From: Anisakis pegreffii
Lineage: Eukaryota; Nematoda; Chromadorea; Rhabditida; Anisakidae
Assembly: GCA_035041965.1 (NCBI GenBank)
Contig: JAPYMA010002490.1
Coordinates: forward strand, 1 to 64,000
Direction: 5' to 3'
DNA length: 64,000 nt
Below the pieces are notes generated by a model. It searched no databases and was not told where the DNA came from. It saw nothing but the letters and a program-made list of their open reading frames with translations. The first letter of the stretch is position 1; each line of letters starts with the position of its first letter. Position numbers and translations under genes: made by a program. Shown here in pieces: positions 12,577-25,000 of this stretch.

Positions 12577-15500
12577 TTTTGCAATATCAACGACGAATAT
12601 GCCTTAAAAAAAAAGCAAAATCATCAATTAATTTATCAATTTATCAATCGTTGGCACTTTCATTTTACATAACCATCTGTGAGTTGCGCGTAAGTGAAAT
12701 GATGCTTCAGTTACCTCAAAATGACGCTTGACTAGCTTGGAACATACGCCCCGACTTCATTTATTCGCAGACAACGAAAATTTGTTAAAGTTTCAAACGA
12801 GATAAAGATCGCGAGGCAGAAGAAATTGTTCGGGATATTTATTGAGCTACTACGCTATTCGGAATATTCAGTTTTGCGATTCAAGTGAACAACATATTAG
12901 ATTTAAGCTCTGATCACAGGAATGTTATCAGTTTGATTTCATACTGCTAATAGCTTCTTATGGGAAGCATTTGCAGTCATCATGGAGAATGCGAAATTAT
13001 GATGAAACAGAATGCTGTTTCGGATAAGTCGACCAGCGAACTTCTATAAATCGATTGAAACAGTGGATTGCTCCAGATTGTGTGTTCACTACTGAATGAA
13101 CTTATAACTTATAACTGAGGAATCAGGGCTGCTGAGAGGTCAATTTCCATGGAACAAAAAACGCAGATGCAGAAAGTAACAATTTGAGGATGCAAACGAG
13201 TGGAACGATTGCCGTACCACTCTTTCATTTAAACTGTATCTGATTGCTTATAAACAGTTTATTCCGATGAACATTACAGCAGCATGTATATTGTTTTTAT
13301 TGTTTATAGAAAAGTTTGTCGATTGCATTGATCACCATCAATCTTAATTTTTTTCTTTTTTGAATTGATAGTTTATTTTATTGGCCTAGAGCTTCATCAG
13401 AGCACTATTCTTCAATTCATCAACTCGCTTCAATCCACTAAGTGAATGCCATTCTCGATTTCAGTGTGCTGGATATATAGATGTGTAATATATTTGGAGC
13501 AATAAATTAAATGATTGATTACCTTATCAGATGTTTTTTCAAGTTGTTTTTATTTTAGAACATATAACGGGAAGCAAATAAAAAATAGAAAATGGTGGAA
13601 TCAAAAAGTTAAACGGTTGATGTTGCGTGATCAAATCCTACGACTGTTTGCTTATCACTACTGCTTTCAGTGCAGTCTCAATAAAAATAGGTTTTCCAAT
13701 GAGCATTCCAGTCCTTACTACATACACTTTAAGTATGATCTCTTCTCTATTTTCTGGAAAACGATTCCTTTCTCAATCAAAACTTAATCGTGGGTTACTC
13801 TCTGATGCAAAAAAAAAACGATCAAGGCCTCCAGCACAACACCGTAGTTGTCGGGAGAGTGAGTATGTAAAAAGAGTTGTTTACTACGTCCTATCCTGAA
13901 GAAATAACAGGCGCTTACATTAATCTGTTTATGTATTATAACGATACTGATTGAAACTCCTCGTAGTTGGAGCAATTTTTATGCATTCCACAATTATAGA
14001 AAAACAATCAAAGCAAACACAGTGATCATTCCCTGAGTGCATAGAGCAACATTAAAAAATTCACTGTTCGCTTTTGATCAAACTGTTGAGATTCGAACCC
14101 GATCGTCACCTATCTTTCATGCTTCGTTGAGCGTGTTGAAGATTCAGAATTCATCAGAACTCGAATTCGTCTCTGCCAGTGGCCTTAACCATATCTTCAC
14201 GATTTCCGCATACAAAATCAACTCTCTTCTTTACAGTCCCGAAGAAAATTCTGCAACTATGCGATGCAATTTTGAAACGCTTACCATCAAATCTTTAAAA
14301 ATTTGCGTTAACCGTGAAAACATGTTCTAAGATTCATCAGCGCGTAAATACTATCCTCATCCATTTAAAGCATGCGGTCCGATTTTTGAGGCATAAAACC
14401 TTTTACTGAAATGGTGGACACGTCGAATGTTCGCAAACCTATCCAAAATTGTGTACGTTCGAAACTGTGGTTGATCAGCTGAGATTCTTAACCTTCATTT
14501 CGTTGCCATGATTATGATCATAGTGTGTATCGTTCGAAAAAAATTCCACTATTAGTGGCCTCTTCCATAGCACATACCTCTTCCTATATAAATGGCCTCT
14601 TGAATAGAAGACAGTAGAAGAAAATCAAATGGAATTGGTGCCGTGAGCAAAATTTGTGAATGCATGCAATACAAACAAGGTTGACATTCAACCTTACAGT
14701 AATCGCTATCCGATTACATTTACCGTTGAAAATTAATCGTTGATCGCTGATAAATATCCCGCATCACTTCAAATACCCACAATTATTTGTGTTTTTTCGA
14801 ATCGTTGCCAGCGATAATGAAATATTTTTTCCGCTTCGATTCTTCTTGTCGACAAACAAGTTGCTTAATTGTACTACAGTTTCGCGTTGTTTGTTTTTAC
14901 TTCAATCATTTAAGAGTTTTTCAATCATTTTCTTGTCAAAAGAACTTCACTAGTGCTTCCAATACTTCAAGTATTTATCATCAGATTTTGCTGAATGCAC
15001 CCAAAACAACTGTTCTTTACGTTCCAGCAACTGTTTTTTTTCTGAGAACAGTGCTGTGATCAGTAAGTGGGCAAGGTTCAGCTGTTACTGACAATGAATT
15101 GAGCCAACTGATGAATGAACAACCTCTCTTTTTGATGATCGTGCATTAATTCTCATGAGAATGCATCCAAATCCGGCTGAACAAATCAGTCTTTGATGAG
15201 ATTCTTCGCGAAACATTGTCGAGTATTTTTTGTCGCAATTTAATCTAATTTCAGTTGGAACATTTTGCAGTTCTCCTTTGGATGAACACCAAACATGGAA
15301 ATATGCGTTTCAACCAAGTGAAATGACACGTAAAATCTCTCGAAGCAATCTGATCAGTTTTGACTTTCACCTTGCATTGCAAATGTTAACATAAAGCGAA
15401 TATTTTAACTGATTTGGATTGATACACACATTCGTTGTAACTACGTATATTCATTTGAGTAGTTTAAACTGAAACAAGTGAAACCACGGACAACTGAGTG

Positions 15501-16807
15501 CATTCTCGTCTGATATGGATGAGCTTTCACGAAGGTAGTTATCTTTTCTGAGCATTATATCGGTGAGATGTTTAGCACATTTTGTTGGAATACCGCCTGC
15601 GAATAAGTGCATGCTATACCGTATTTTTCGAACTTTAGAGTTGTCAAGTGGACTGTTGAATTCTCAATTGCTCAATTTGAACAGTTGATCAACAAATACT
15701 CTTATTCTCGGCAGCTTGGAGTAAACATACAATACTCTTGTTCTCGGCAGCTTGGAGTAAACATACAATACTCTTGTTCTCGGCAGCTTGGAGTAAACAT
15801 ACAATACTCTTGTTCTCGGCAGCTTGGAGTAAACATACAATACTCTTGTTCTCGACAGCTTGGAGTGAATCTTCGATTATTGTTTTGTATCTTTCAACCG
15901 TCAAACAATATCTCTTCCGAGTTCTTTCTGAAGACACACAGCAAGTTTAAGAATGACATTTGTGAGAGACTCTTCTGAAGAAAGAAGCCCCTCACTACAC
16001 TCTCGTCAACCAGCGTATGGTTCTTATTCATTGATCATTTTATAACTGATGTGTTGCATTGACTTAAGAATATGAACAAGTTGAGCTTTTAACACAATTT
16101 GAGTGGTTCTGGTAGATTGAAGTGTTGTGAGATTTGATACAAAGGCCGATATTCAAGTTACTAGTACCGTTGCCTCGCTCAAATTTCGCTTCTCTGAAGG
16201 TGAATTGCTGAAGATTTTCCTTTGCGAATATCACAATCTGTTTGCCACAACCAATGATGCGAAAGTATTTCGTATTTCGTAAGCACAGTCACAAATAGTC
16301 AAGGTGAATGCATCTAATGAAATAATTAAAAACAACCGTACCGAGACGATCGGTTTCTGAGTTACTATCATCATATATGTGCATGCATCTTGTACTCATG
16401 GCAAACTCCTCAGTGGTGATTATGAATTGCTGATTAACATCCAAGGATCACACTATGATTTGCTTGTAGACTGTTCAGAGATTGCAAGAAATCATTTCTT
16501 GAATGCGAAACCATGAGACGATTTAATTTATTAGTGTGGAATTCATACAACGACGACATTAATGAACAACAACAACGAAAGCAAAACTGGGCCACTGGAA
16601 TCACTAGAGTTATTTGGCATTCTAGTGAGAGAACATCACATTAAACTCAATTCCAAACGGAAAATGCGTGAAGTTGAATGGAATATTCTGAACAGTTCGT
16701 TGCTTGTCTCATCAAGAACAATGATCAATTATCATTTAGCACATATTCATTGGAATTGCAACAAATCTGAGGCGTAATTCAATATGTTATTCATATTGTC
16801 AACGATT
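12577..16807. other. Intergenic spacer between SDR paralogues 2 and 3
   Basis: Scattered short ORFs (at most about 120 codons) show no splice-supported similarity to known proteins. The longest open stretch (15607-15978) owes its length to the 36-bp minisatellite within it. Otherwise AT-rich unique sequence. Confidence 0.5.
15695..15874. repeat. 36-bp minisatellite, five copies
   Basis: Five tandem units start at 15695, 15731, 15767, 15803 and 15839. The unit begins AATACTCTTGTTCTCGGCAG and continues with CTTGGAGTAAACATAC. The first unit has one substitution and the last has several; the middle three are identical. Because 36 is divisible by three, every frame repeats as a 12-residue peptide, which produces artificial ORFs on both strands. 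There is no sign that it is translated. Confidence 0.95.
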
Positions 16808-19051
16808 CTACATGCCAAAACCACCAGTAACTTCCATTGCTGAACCGGTCACATAACTGGCCCAGTCTGATGCAAGGAACACACATGCATCAGCGATCTC
16901 TTTTGGTTCACCCATACGACCCATTGGAATCTTTTCGCACGCTGCTTTGAGCAACTGAAATTTTATTTGATTCGACTCTATTGATGATTCTATTACAATT
17001 GTCCGTGTCTATTCGAACTACTTCGAATCATTTTCTAAAATCACACTCTGAAAAATAGAAATCAGAAAATCATTCTTCAAAATGAAATCAAGTTCAGTTC
17101 ATTGCTCGGACAGTCTGCCTCAGTGCTCTATCTTCCTGGAATGTTCACTAATCAGTAATTATGATCTTGAAATTTGACCTTGTCTTCAATGGCATCAGTC
17201 AACGGTGTGGTGATGTATCCTGGGAGAACAGCGTTCACACGAATCCCATCTCTGGCCCACGCGGATGCTGCTGATTTAGTGAAGCCAATTACAGCCGACT
17301 GAACAATCAAATATGAGCATATTCACAAATACTTCAAGTAACAAATCTAAATCCCTAGTCAGAAATCGATGTAAGTGAAGAAGACGTTTTGCATGGGGTA
17401 GGTTGTTGATGATATTTCACAGCGAACGTCCTGCTCAACTGTAAGCTGCACCTCTACAGAAAACTTGCAAGTACAGTATAAACACGAGAACTTCGATTAG
17501 CAGGAAACTGATTCTGATTGATGTTCAAACGGATTATACAGCAAATCGTGTGTTTGCAGGTATGAAACTATAGGAGGTGCGCTCTTCACAAAGCGTGATT
17601 GGTCCGTATAGGGCGCAGAAAGAGTTTGATAGAAGCGTGAGACAGGAACATCACTGATCACAATCTATGATGTAGGCGTTTGTTCAGAAGTATATCACGA
17701 AGACGGTCGTAGTGATGAAATACACTCGTTTACCTTTGTTGACGCATAGTTGGCTCTTTCAGATGCACCCACTTTGCCGAGGATTGATGCCATATTGATG
17801 ATTGATTGAGGAGTTTTTTGCTGAATTGCAGCCCGGGCGAATGCTTGAGCAACCTTAAACTCATCAGTTCGAATGACGATTAATATATCTGATTACCGAA
17901 TGAAAGCATTTTTCCGTCCCATAATCTACAATCCGCAGTTCAGTTGATTGATCGCTAACCAGCAAAAGGCCATAATGACAGGTAAAAGAAATAAGATGAG
18001 AGTTAATACCAGATAAACTCCTTTGAGGTTGACGGCAACAACCTCATCGAACTGCTCCTCAGTCATATCCAAAATCGGTGCATCTCGGATAATACCGGCA
18101 TTGTTGACAACAATCGCAGGCGGGCTGTTGTATGTCTTCAGTGCAAAATCGACCAACGATTTCACTTCAGCACTCTGTGCAACATCACATCCGAATGCGG
18201 TATGCTTGGCTCCATCTTCAATTCGTTTACTTCATTCATTTAACTCTATCAGAATCAATTGATTCAACTCATTTATGCATACATAACAGATTGTTACTCT
18301 TAAATGATATTTTGGACAGTTTGAATAAGGATTTCAACTTCGCATTCATTGCGCATTCATATGCGATCCATTCCAATGGCTTTCACCAATTACAAAACAA
18401 AAATAATTCACCGAGCACTGACCGTGAATTGGAAGAGCTTTAGCAACTTTTTCGGCACTCTTTGGCATTTTATCAACCACAAGTAACTTAGCACCATGTT
18501 CAGCGAGTCCCTGGCAAATCGCACGTCCAATCCCGCTACCACCTCCTGTAAACTCATAGTACTCCTAGCAGCTCATCAAAAATCGCTCTGAACTCATTAC
18601 TTTGGGTGCCATAATTAAACTACTTCAACAATGCTTCAGCATTCATTTATATCTTAGTTACTTCATAAGTCAACATCAAGTCAGTTGTTCTTGTGCATCA
18701 CCTGCTACTTCAGCGTAATCGCAACAACTAATCCTGAAACTGTGCGAAGATTTTTTTGGTCTTCTGGTATCCATCAATCATTTCGTTGACGTCAGTTGGT
18801 AGATTCCTAGATCAGTCTCAATTGATGACGAGCAATTGCATGTCTCAGCCCCTTTCTGGTCCATCTCAACTATCCAACCATTCAGAACCTAGTTAACAAA
18901 TCCTATCAGATATAATTAAGTTAACGTTCACCAGAAGATTTAGCCATAACAGCACTCAAAACGACTGCCTAAGTATTCGTTGCATCTGAAAAGTAAAACA
19001 TAAAGGATCACCAGTAACAACTGCGAATTTTCCAGTGAGCAGTCTTGCCAT
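16808..19051 (-). CDS. HSD17B8: HSD17B8/FabG-like short-chain dehydrogenase, paralogue 3
   Basis: Six exons (minus strand): 19051-19012, 18545-18423, 18215-18010, 17853-17734, 17298-17179, 16954-16808; 251 aa. Start ATG at 19051, stop TAG at 16810-16808. This copy keeps the canonical NNAG (92-95) where paralogues 1 and 2 have NCAG, so it may be nearest the ancestral minus-strand gene. TGGGSGIG, Asp38, Asn117, Ser146 (in NMASI), Tyr159 and Lys163 are present. Introns are somewhat longer than in paralogues 1 and 2 (intron 1 is 466 bp, intron 4 is 435 bp). Exon 5 is nearly identical to that of paralogue 2, while the last exon differs from it at many more sites. The role is inferred from the family: NAD(H)-linked oxidoreductase of 3-oxoacyl or hydroxysteroid type. 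Confidence 0.93.
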
Positions 19052-22000
19052 TTTGCGAAGTTATTGACGATTACGTCTGCAATTGAATGGATTTAATGGG
19101 CAATAACTGAATGCCGAATATCATTTTCTTGCAAATGCCATACGAAATTCATTACGGCATAAAATTATTGGTCTAACAAGGCTGAGGGAGCGTTTGAAAG
19201 CAGTAAGGTTATGAAACTAGAAGGTCATCATAATGGCAGATGTGAACATTTCGGCAATTGTTAGAAATGATCCGAGATGACCGTAGAGCTATTTATGTCT
19301 AACAATTCCATTCTGAGGTGAAGGGTAATCGGAATGCTCAGTGAATCGCTCGAGCCAGAACCAAATGGAATGGAAATAAGTTTGCACTAAGGCAATACAT
19401 TCGCAGATGAGTGAGAAAGACGAACATCAGCCTCAGTGAGTGAATAAATTGTGAAGGAAGTGGTTGCTTATAAACGATCTGTTGATATTAGTTGTAAGCA
19501 GTTGGATCGTTTTTCGAACTTGATTTATCTTTCGATTCTAATGGATATTTTCGACTCAGTCTCTTTTGCTGATAGACCACTAAACAGTCGAGATCAAAAG
19601 CACAACAAAAACATCGTTCCTTCAATCATCATCAGTTTGATTCTGTCTGCGAACGTGACTCTGAGATACCGACAGCGATAATGTTGCTAAAAGATAAGCA
19701 TTTTTTTGATACTCGTTCCAGTGATAATTCTCTGATCACTTCAGATCCATTACAGTGTTGATGCTTGCATTTCATTTGAGAACTTGAAGTGAACACACTC
19801 TGATAACGTTGATCTTTCAAGAAATTTCTCAGAAATCCCATTCACTACGCTATGCTTCCTCTTGCTTGCAATCTCAGCACTAACTGAAACAAAAGACAGA
19901 AAAAGTTGCTCACAAAAATTTGACATTGTAATGAGAATTTAGTGTTTTTTTGGATTTTTTTGCAGTTGCATTCATCAGGCCATATTCATGACAAGTTATA
20001 TTCGATGCTAATTTGCACTTTCACGAGAAGTTTGCACTTTCAATTTTGTTTTGTTCTGGTTTTTCAGCTTCTAAATCACTCCATTCTGCACTGCTAACCT
20101 GTTCCTTCAATTGATTACCTTAGAAATCAAGAAATATCTCATGTCTTCTGACAATATGACTTCTAAAACTGTTTCACTAGTTCTCTAATGAAGAATGTCA
20201 AGAACCTTCTTAACTTGTTCTCATTGCCGTAATATTCGAAGAAAACCATTTAGGCACTGATCAAAAAATCAGAAACGATTAGGCACCGCACACCGCTACC
20301 TCCTCGCTAGTCATGCATCAAAAATTTAATTTGAAACATTCACAAAATCAATTAACAGTGAAATTACAATGTGTTCAATGTGTCGTCTTTCCTCAGTCTA
20401 AAAAATCAGTCTTAATTCGAAATTTTGAAGTGACTAATCAATGGATGACTGGAATGGGTGGACGGAAATGGCAGTGTCGCAATAAAAATCTCTATTGGTC
20501 GATAAAACATTTACTTGTCATCTTATGATGAAAATTATCACACCTTTCAAGGGTGGCATGTCAAATAAAAAGAAAAATAAAGTCACGTCATGCCTGCCTT
20601 CCTTGTATAAGCATTTAACGATGTGAAAGGTAAACTTGAAGACGTTGTGAAGTTATCACTACATCTGAGAATGACGCCCATTCAACCCTATTTACTCATC
20701 ACGATTAAAATACCAAACTTTTGATGAAACAATCATCCGAATGGTATCACAAGATTAAATTCATCATACTGTGGTGGAATAATGAAACTCATTGGTTGGT
20801 GATAATGAAATTTGATGAGTATATTACATTAAAGGAACTTAGATTATAATGCAATGAAGCAAAGCTCTAATTCAGAAGTGATATTCACTCGATTTAACAA
20901 TAAAAACGGAATGAAAATGCTTTGCAGACAACATTATTTAGTTTTTTCTTGATTTCATGTTTGCAAACTTGATCCGATCTGTGATCTATTGAATGATCTG
21001 TAGTCATGCATTTTTTTTTTGCTCAAACATTTGGAAAATGAGTCTCCTGAATATCTATAATCCGAGATTATTGAAGTAACCAAGGGAATCGGAGACAAAT
21101 GAGCAGGTTAAAGTGAAACTCCAAAAATTATTTGCGTTTTCGAATGATCGTTCAAAATTCAAACCGTCATATAAAATGCTTACGATTATCATTGCTCATC
21201 GTTTACACAATGGATAAACAATTTGCACAGTTTTATCACAATTTTTATCACCTCTAAATGTTGAGTATTGTTTCATCGAAATTTGAATCACGTGAAATTT
21301 GTTCAACACAACCAATACACCCAAGGTACAAAAATATGATTGCCAATATTTATTTTTGTAAAAAAGAAAAGAGTACTTATCACTTAGAAACAATTAGTAC
21401 AAGGCATGATAAAATTTCCGTCATCACACGTAATTCCACTTAATTATGAACATATTTAAGTATCTCAAATTGCTCAACTCAGCATCTTAATTGTCCCAAC
21501 GAATCACTTTTCGTCATTCGATCGTAATCAGCGTAATCAGCGTTTGCTTTTCTTATCGTCCGCTTAGGTAGAAACATTTCATACCTCAGAAATTCGCAAA
21601 CTATCACATTCATAAGAAATAATTCGCCGTTCTTCCATCCACTCGTTTCTTTGTTTTGGTTTTTAACGCGATTTCTCGTCGACAGATTTGTAATCTTGAT
21701 TGATCTGAATGTTAAATTTGAGTTTTGTGTCAGTTTCGTTGGTATTTCACTAATGTTTGACCCATCACAACATTCACACCGAACTCACCTTCTGGAATCT
21801 GTTTCTCTGAATACTCAGCATTTATCAAAATGTTCTAGAGTGTTTTTCTGTTTCGACCTAAATTTTTCTGTGAACAGTCGGCACTTATCAAATATCAACA
21901 TTCATCAAAGACTGCTGAGTTATACGAACAACTGAAGAGATGAAATTGATTGTTGCTATCACTCAACAGCTTGTGTTTATCGAGAATTTCTAGATTTGCT

Positions 22001-25000
22001 CGACAAGATCATTGTTTTTAGCGCGATGGTGCGATTGAATACTGCTTCTGATAATTAGGAGGCTTATTAGATTCCGTAACTGGTTTGTATGCAACGCATT
22101 TGTAAAATATTTACATGCGCAAAATATTTTACTCACAAACAGTTCAATGTTCACACCATCTCAGTTGGTTATCGACGAGCGTTTTGCATCTAAAACTTCA
22201 AACCTATGACAGTATCAGACTCCCACACTAAATGCTGTCTAGAAGTACGATAAATGATTACCTCGTCAAGATTTTTGCAGAAACGACACTAAATGATATT
22301 TTGCATCAAATTTTGATACTTATCCTAACTCACGTAAATTTGAAAATAAAAGATGCATCTTTAGTAAAGAGATAGTGATGCAATGAGCTGCATCAGCTGT
22401 ATCAGATCCATCATTATCTAATGATTTGTTCTTCGGAGTTGGTACTTTGATGTGTCTTTGTTGCAATAAATATCAATGGAAGAAGAAACGTTCGAGTTTG
22501 ATGAGATTAAAAAATTCTCTCCTCAGCAACGCTTTCCAAAGTAATATTTAAAACATTCAAAAATATTTTGCACAATATCTACTGATGTGGCTCGCGAAAG
22601 CCAGTGCAGAATGTTTGAGCATCGAAAAAATTTACATCCCCGGTAAGATTGAATGAACGAGAGCAGTTTCGTTTATCCAGTCGTAAGGAACACCCTAAAA
22701 ACTTATCAATTAATCGAACCATTTACTTTTCGTGAACTCTTTAGGCGATTTCTGTTCGAATGGCATTCTGGCTTCAAGCATTTCTCTAGGTTCCCTCAGT
22801 CATTCCATTCGAAATTCCATCAGTTCAGAATTCTATTCAATTTACATTGAAAGTGATAGCAGTGAAAACTATCGAGAGTGCAGTAGTCTTATGAAAGGTG
22901 TTGAATTTCGAAAAATCGATACGATTCGAATCAGTTGTTATTTGATTGAAAATTTAGTTGAACAATAGCATTATCAATAGCATTTGCACGTAAACATTCA
23001 TATTTGTATTCAACAGATTGCTTGTATGACATATGCTATTCATACCCCGAATACAACAGAAAAAAAATAATATTTCACATGTGTCTTCAGGGGCAACTCT
23101 CAAATCAAAATATACAGCAAATAATTTCAGGAAACAAACACTATCTTGCATTCGAATCATGCCATTCCATTAATGTTCACATGTTGAAATGAAAAATATT
23201 CTTTTTTTTTGCATCCATCATTATCGTAAATATGATTATTGTAACACATTAAAACCGGCAATTTCTTCTGTGGATGCCAACCATTTTCTATTTCGTAATG
23301 AATCGAGCTTCTGTCGTCAGTACATTCTACCAGTTTGTTTGTATTATTGTCATCGTTGTTATTTTCATGACCGTCATAATGAAAATTATTAGTGGAAACA
23401 GTCGCATAAATCTTGAACTTGTTTATGAAAGATGTGATTTGTACGTGAATGTTTCGAAAAAAGAATGTGTATTTTGATGGCGCCTGTAGTAACTTGTAAT
23501 TGGAGTTAGTTCATGGAACTGGAAGACGAGTTGATTCGGAATCGAAAGTTCATTCGCCTTCGAACTAATACAAAAAGAACGTAACCATCACCACTACACA
23601 AACTTCCAAGCACCATTTCCTTGCAAGTTCCGTCTGAATCGCATGTAAAAGAAATTATAACTAAACCAACTCAAACGGTAATCCATCATCCTATCATACT
23701 ACGAATAAAACTAGCCAAAGAAATAATAATGCAAACAAGATAAGCGATAATACTAGAAAACAGTGATAATGCGTGATTGGGATTCAGTACATGCACATGT
23801 TTTCGAGCTATTTCAAACCGCAAAACGTAAACGATATAAATTGTAAAGATGATAACGCTTGTGATAATGAGACACTAGAACTGTGACCAAACATTTTCAA
23901 GCAATGCAAGACTCCTTAAAAATGATACTGCTAAGATTCATTCCTTGTTCTTATCTTCAAGAAAATTAAACGCGAAACATCTTCGAGAAATCAAAAATGC
24001 ACTCAAATGAATGTATACAGTAACGCCTTGAGTCTGTTTGGTGTTGCCACAGCCTTTCGAAACCATGAAAGCGCCATCGTGATGATCACGATGGCATGTT
24101 CAGCTATTCTAAGACAAGCAGTTTGTTTGTGGCAAGACTGTTGAACTTACTTTTATGGCCGAAGCATTATTTGCTGGTGATATTGTTATCGATAAAAAAT
24201 GTGTTCTGCTTGCAAATGTAATTCATAATACACAAAAACATTTTATTGGGTGCATCATTCGGCTATTCGAATGCAAGATAACCACACACTGAGTGCATCA
24301 TGCATCAGCTCATTGCACATAAACAATACCAATCATCAGTTACCATTTCTACCAACAATTTCGATTTTATCATCGTTCCACGACTCTCGCTTCTCGCTGA
24401 TTTGGCTGACATTTTTCGAATGCATCACATATCTCCGCTTTTTTCTGCTCAAAACATCATTACGATACGTCAACTCTCCTACCTCCCAGTCATATCCTCT
24501 GAAAACTTTTTGCTGTTTGATCTTAATGAGTCAAAAAAATTTTCACATCGTTCAATCGACTAAAATGTTTTTTTTTCAATTGCAGTTCAGGATGAAATAT
24601 TCCAGAGACAGCTCAGAGAGGAGTAAAACATTTGTTTTAAAGTACATTGCATATTATGGACGACTGGATACAGCTGCCACATAAATTCACCTTAAAAACA
24701 TGGTTTATCGAATCGTTTTGTTCATCGAAAACAGGTTTTGTTTATGTGGCTTGTGATCAGGAAATAATGAGCGTAAACCAACATGAAACAATGCGAAATA
24801 ATCAGTAACTGTAAGCGAACAATTCGCATCATAACAAAATGAACGTTGAATTCGTTACAGCGACTGGTCTGTTGATTCGGCTCTCACATTTTTGCAAAAG
24901 TGTTTATGATCTAAAAATTATTTTCTCATGGATGTTTTGCACATGGAACACGAGTGCTGGCATCGTCACAACTGCTCGCATTTATTAAGGGCAAAAACTG

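Noticed and set aside
14080..14110. tRNA T-loop-like GGGTTCGAATC on the minus strand
   Set aside because: The flanking bases do not form a T stem, and no acceptor, D or anticodon arm could be built.
15607..15978. Overlapping repeat-peptide ORFs on both strands
   Set aside because: Produced by the 36-bp minisatellite, whose length is a multiple of three.
24250..24684. 144-codon plus-strand ORF
   Set aside because: No motif, AT-driven Ser/Phe/Leu-rich composition, and length reachable by chance in AT-rich DNA.
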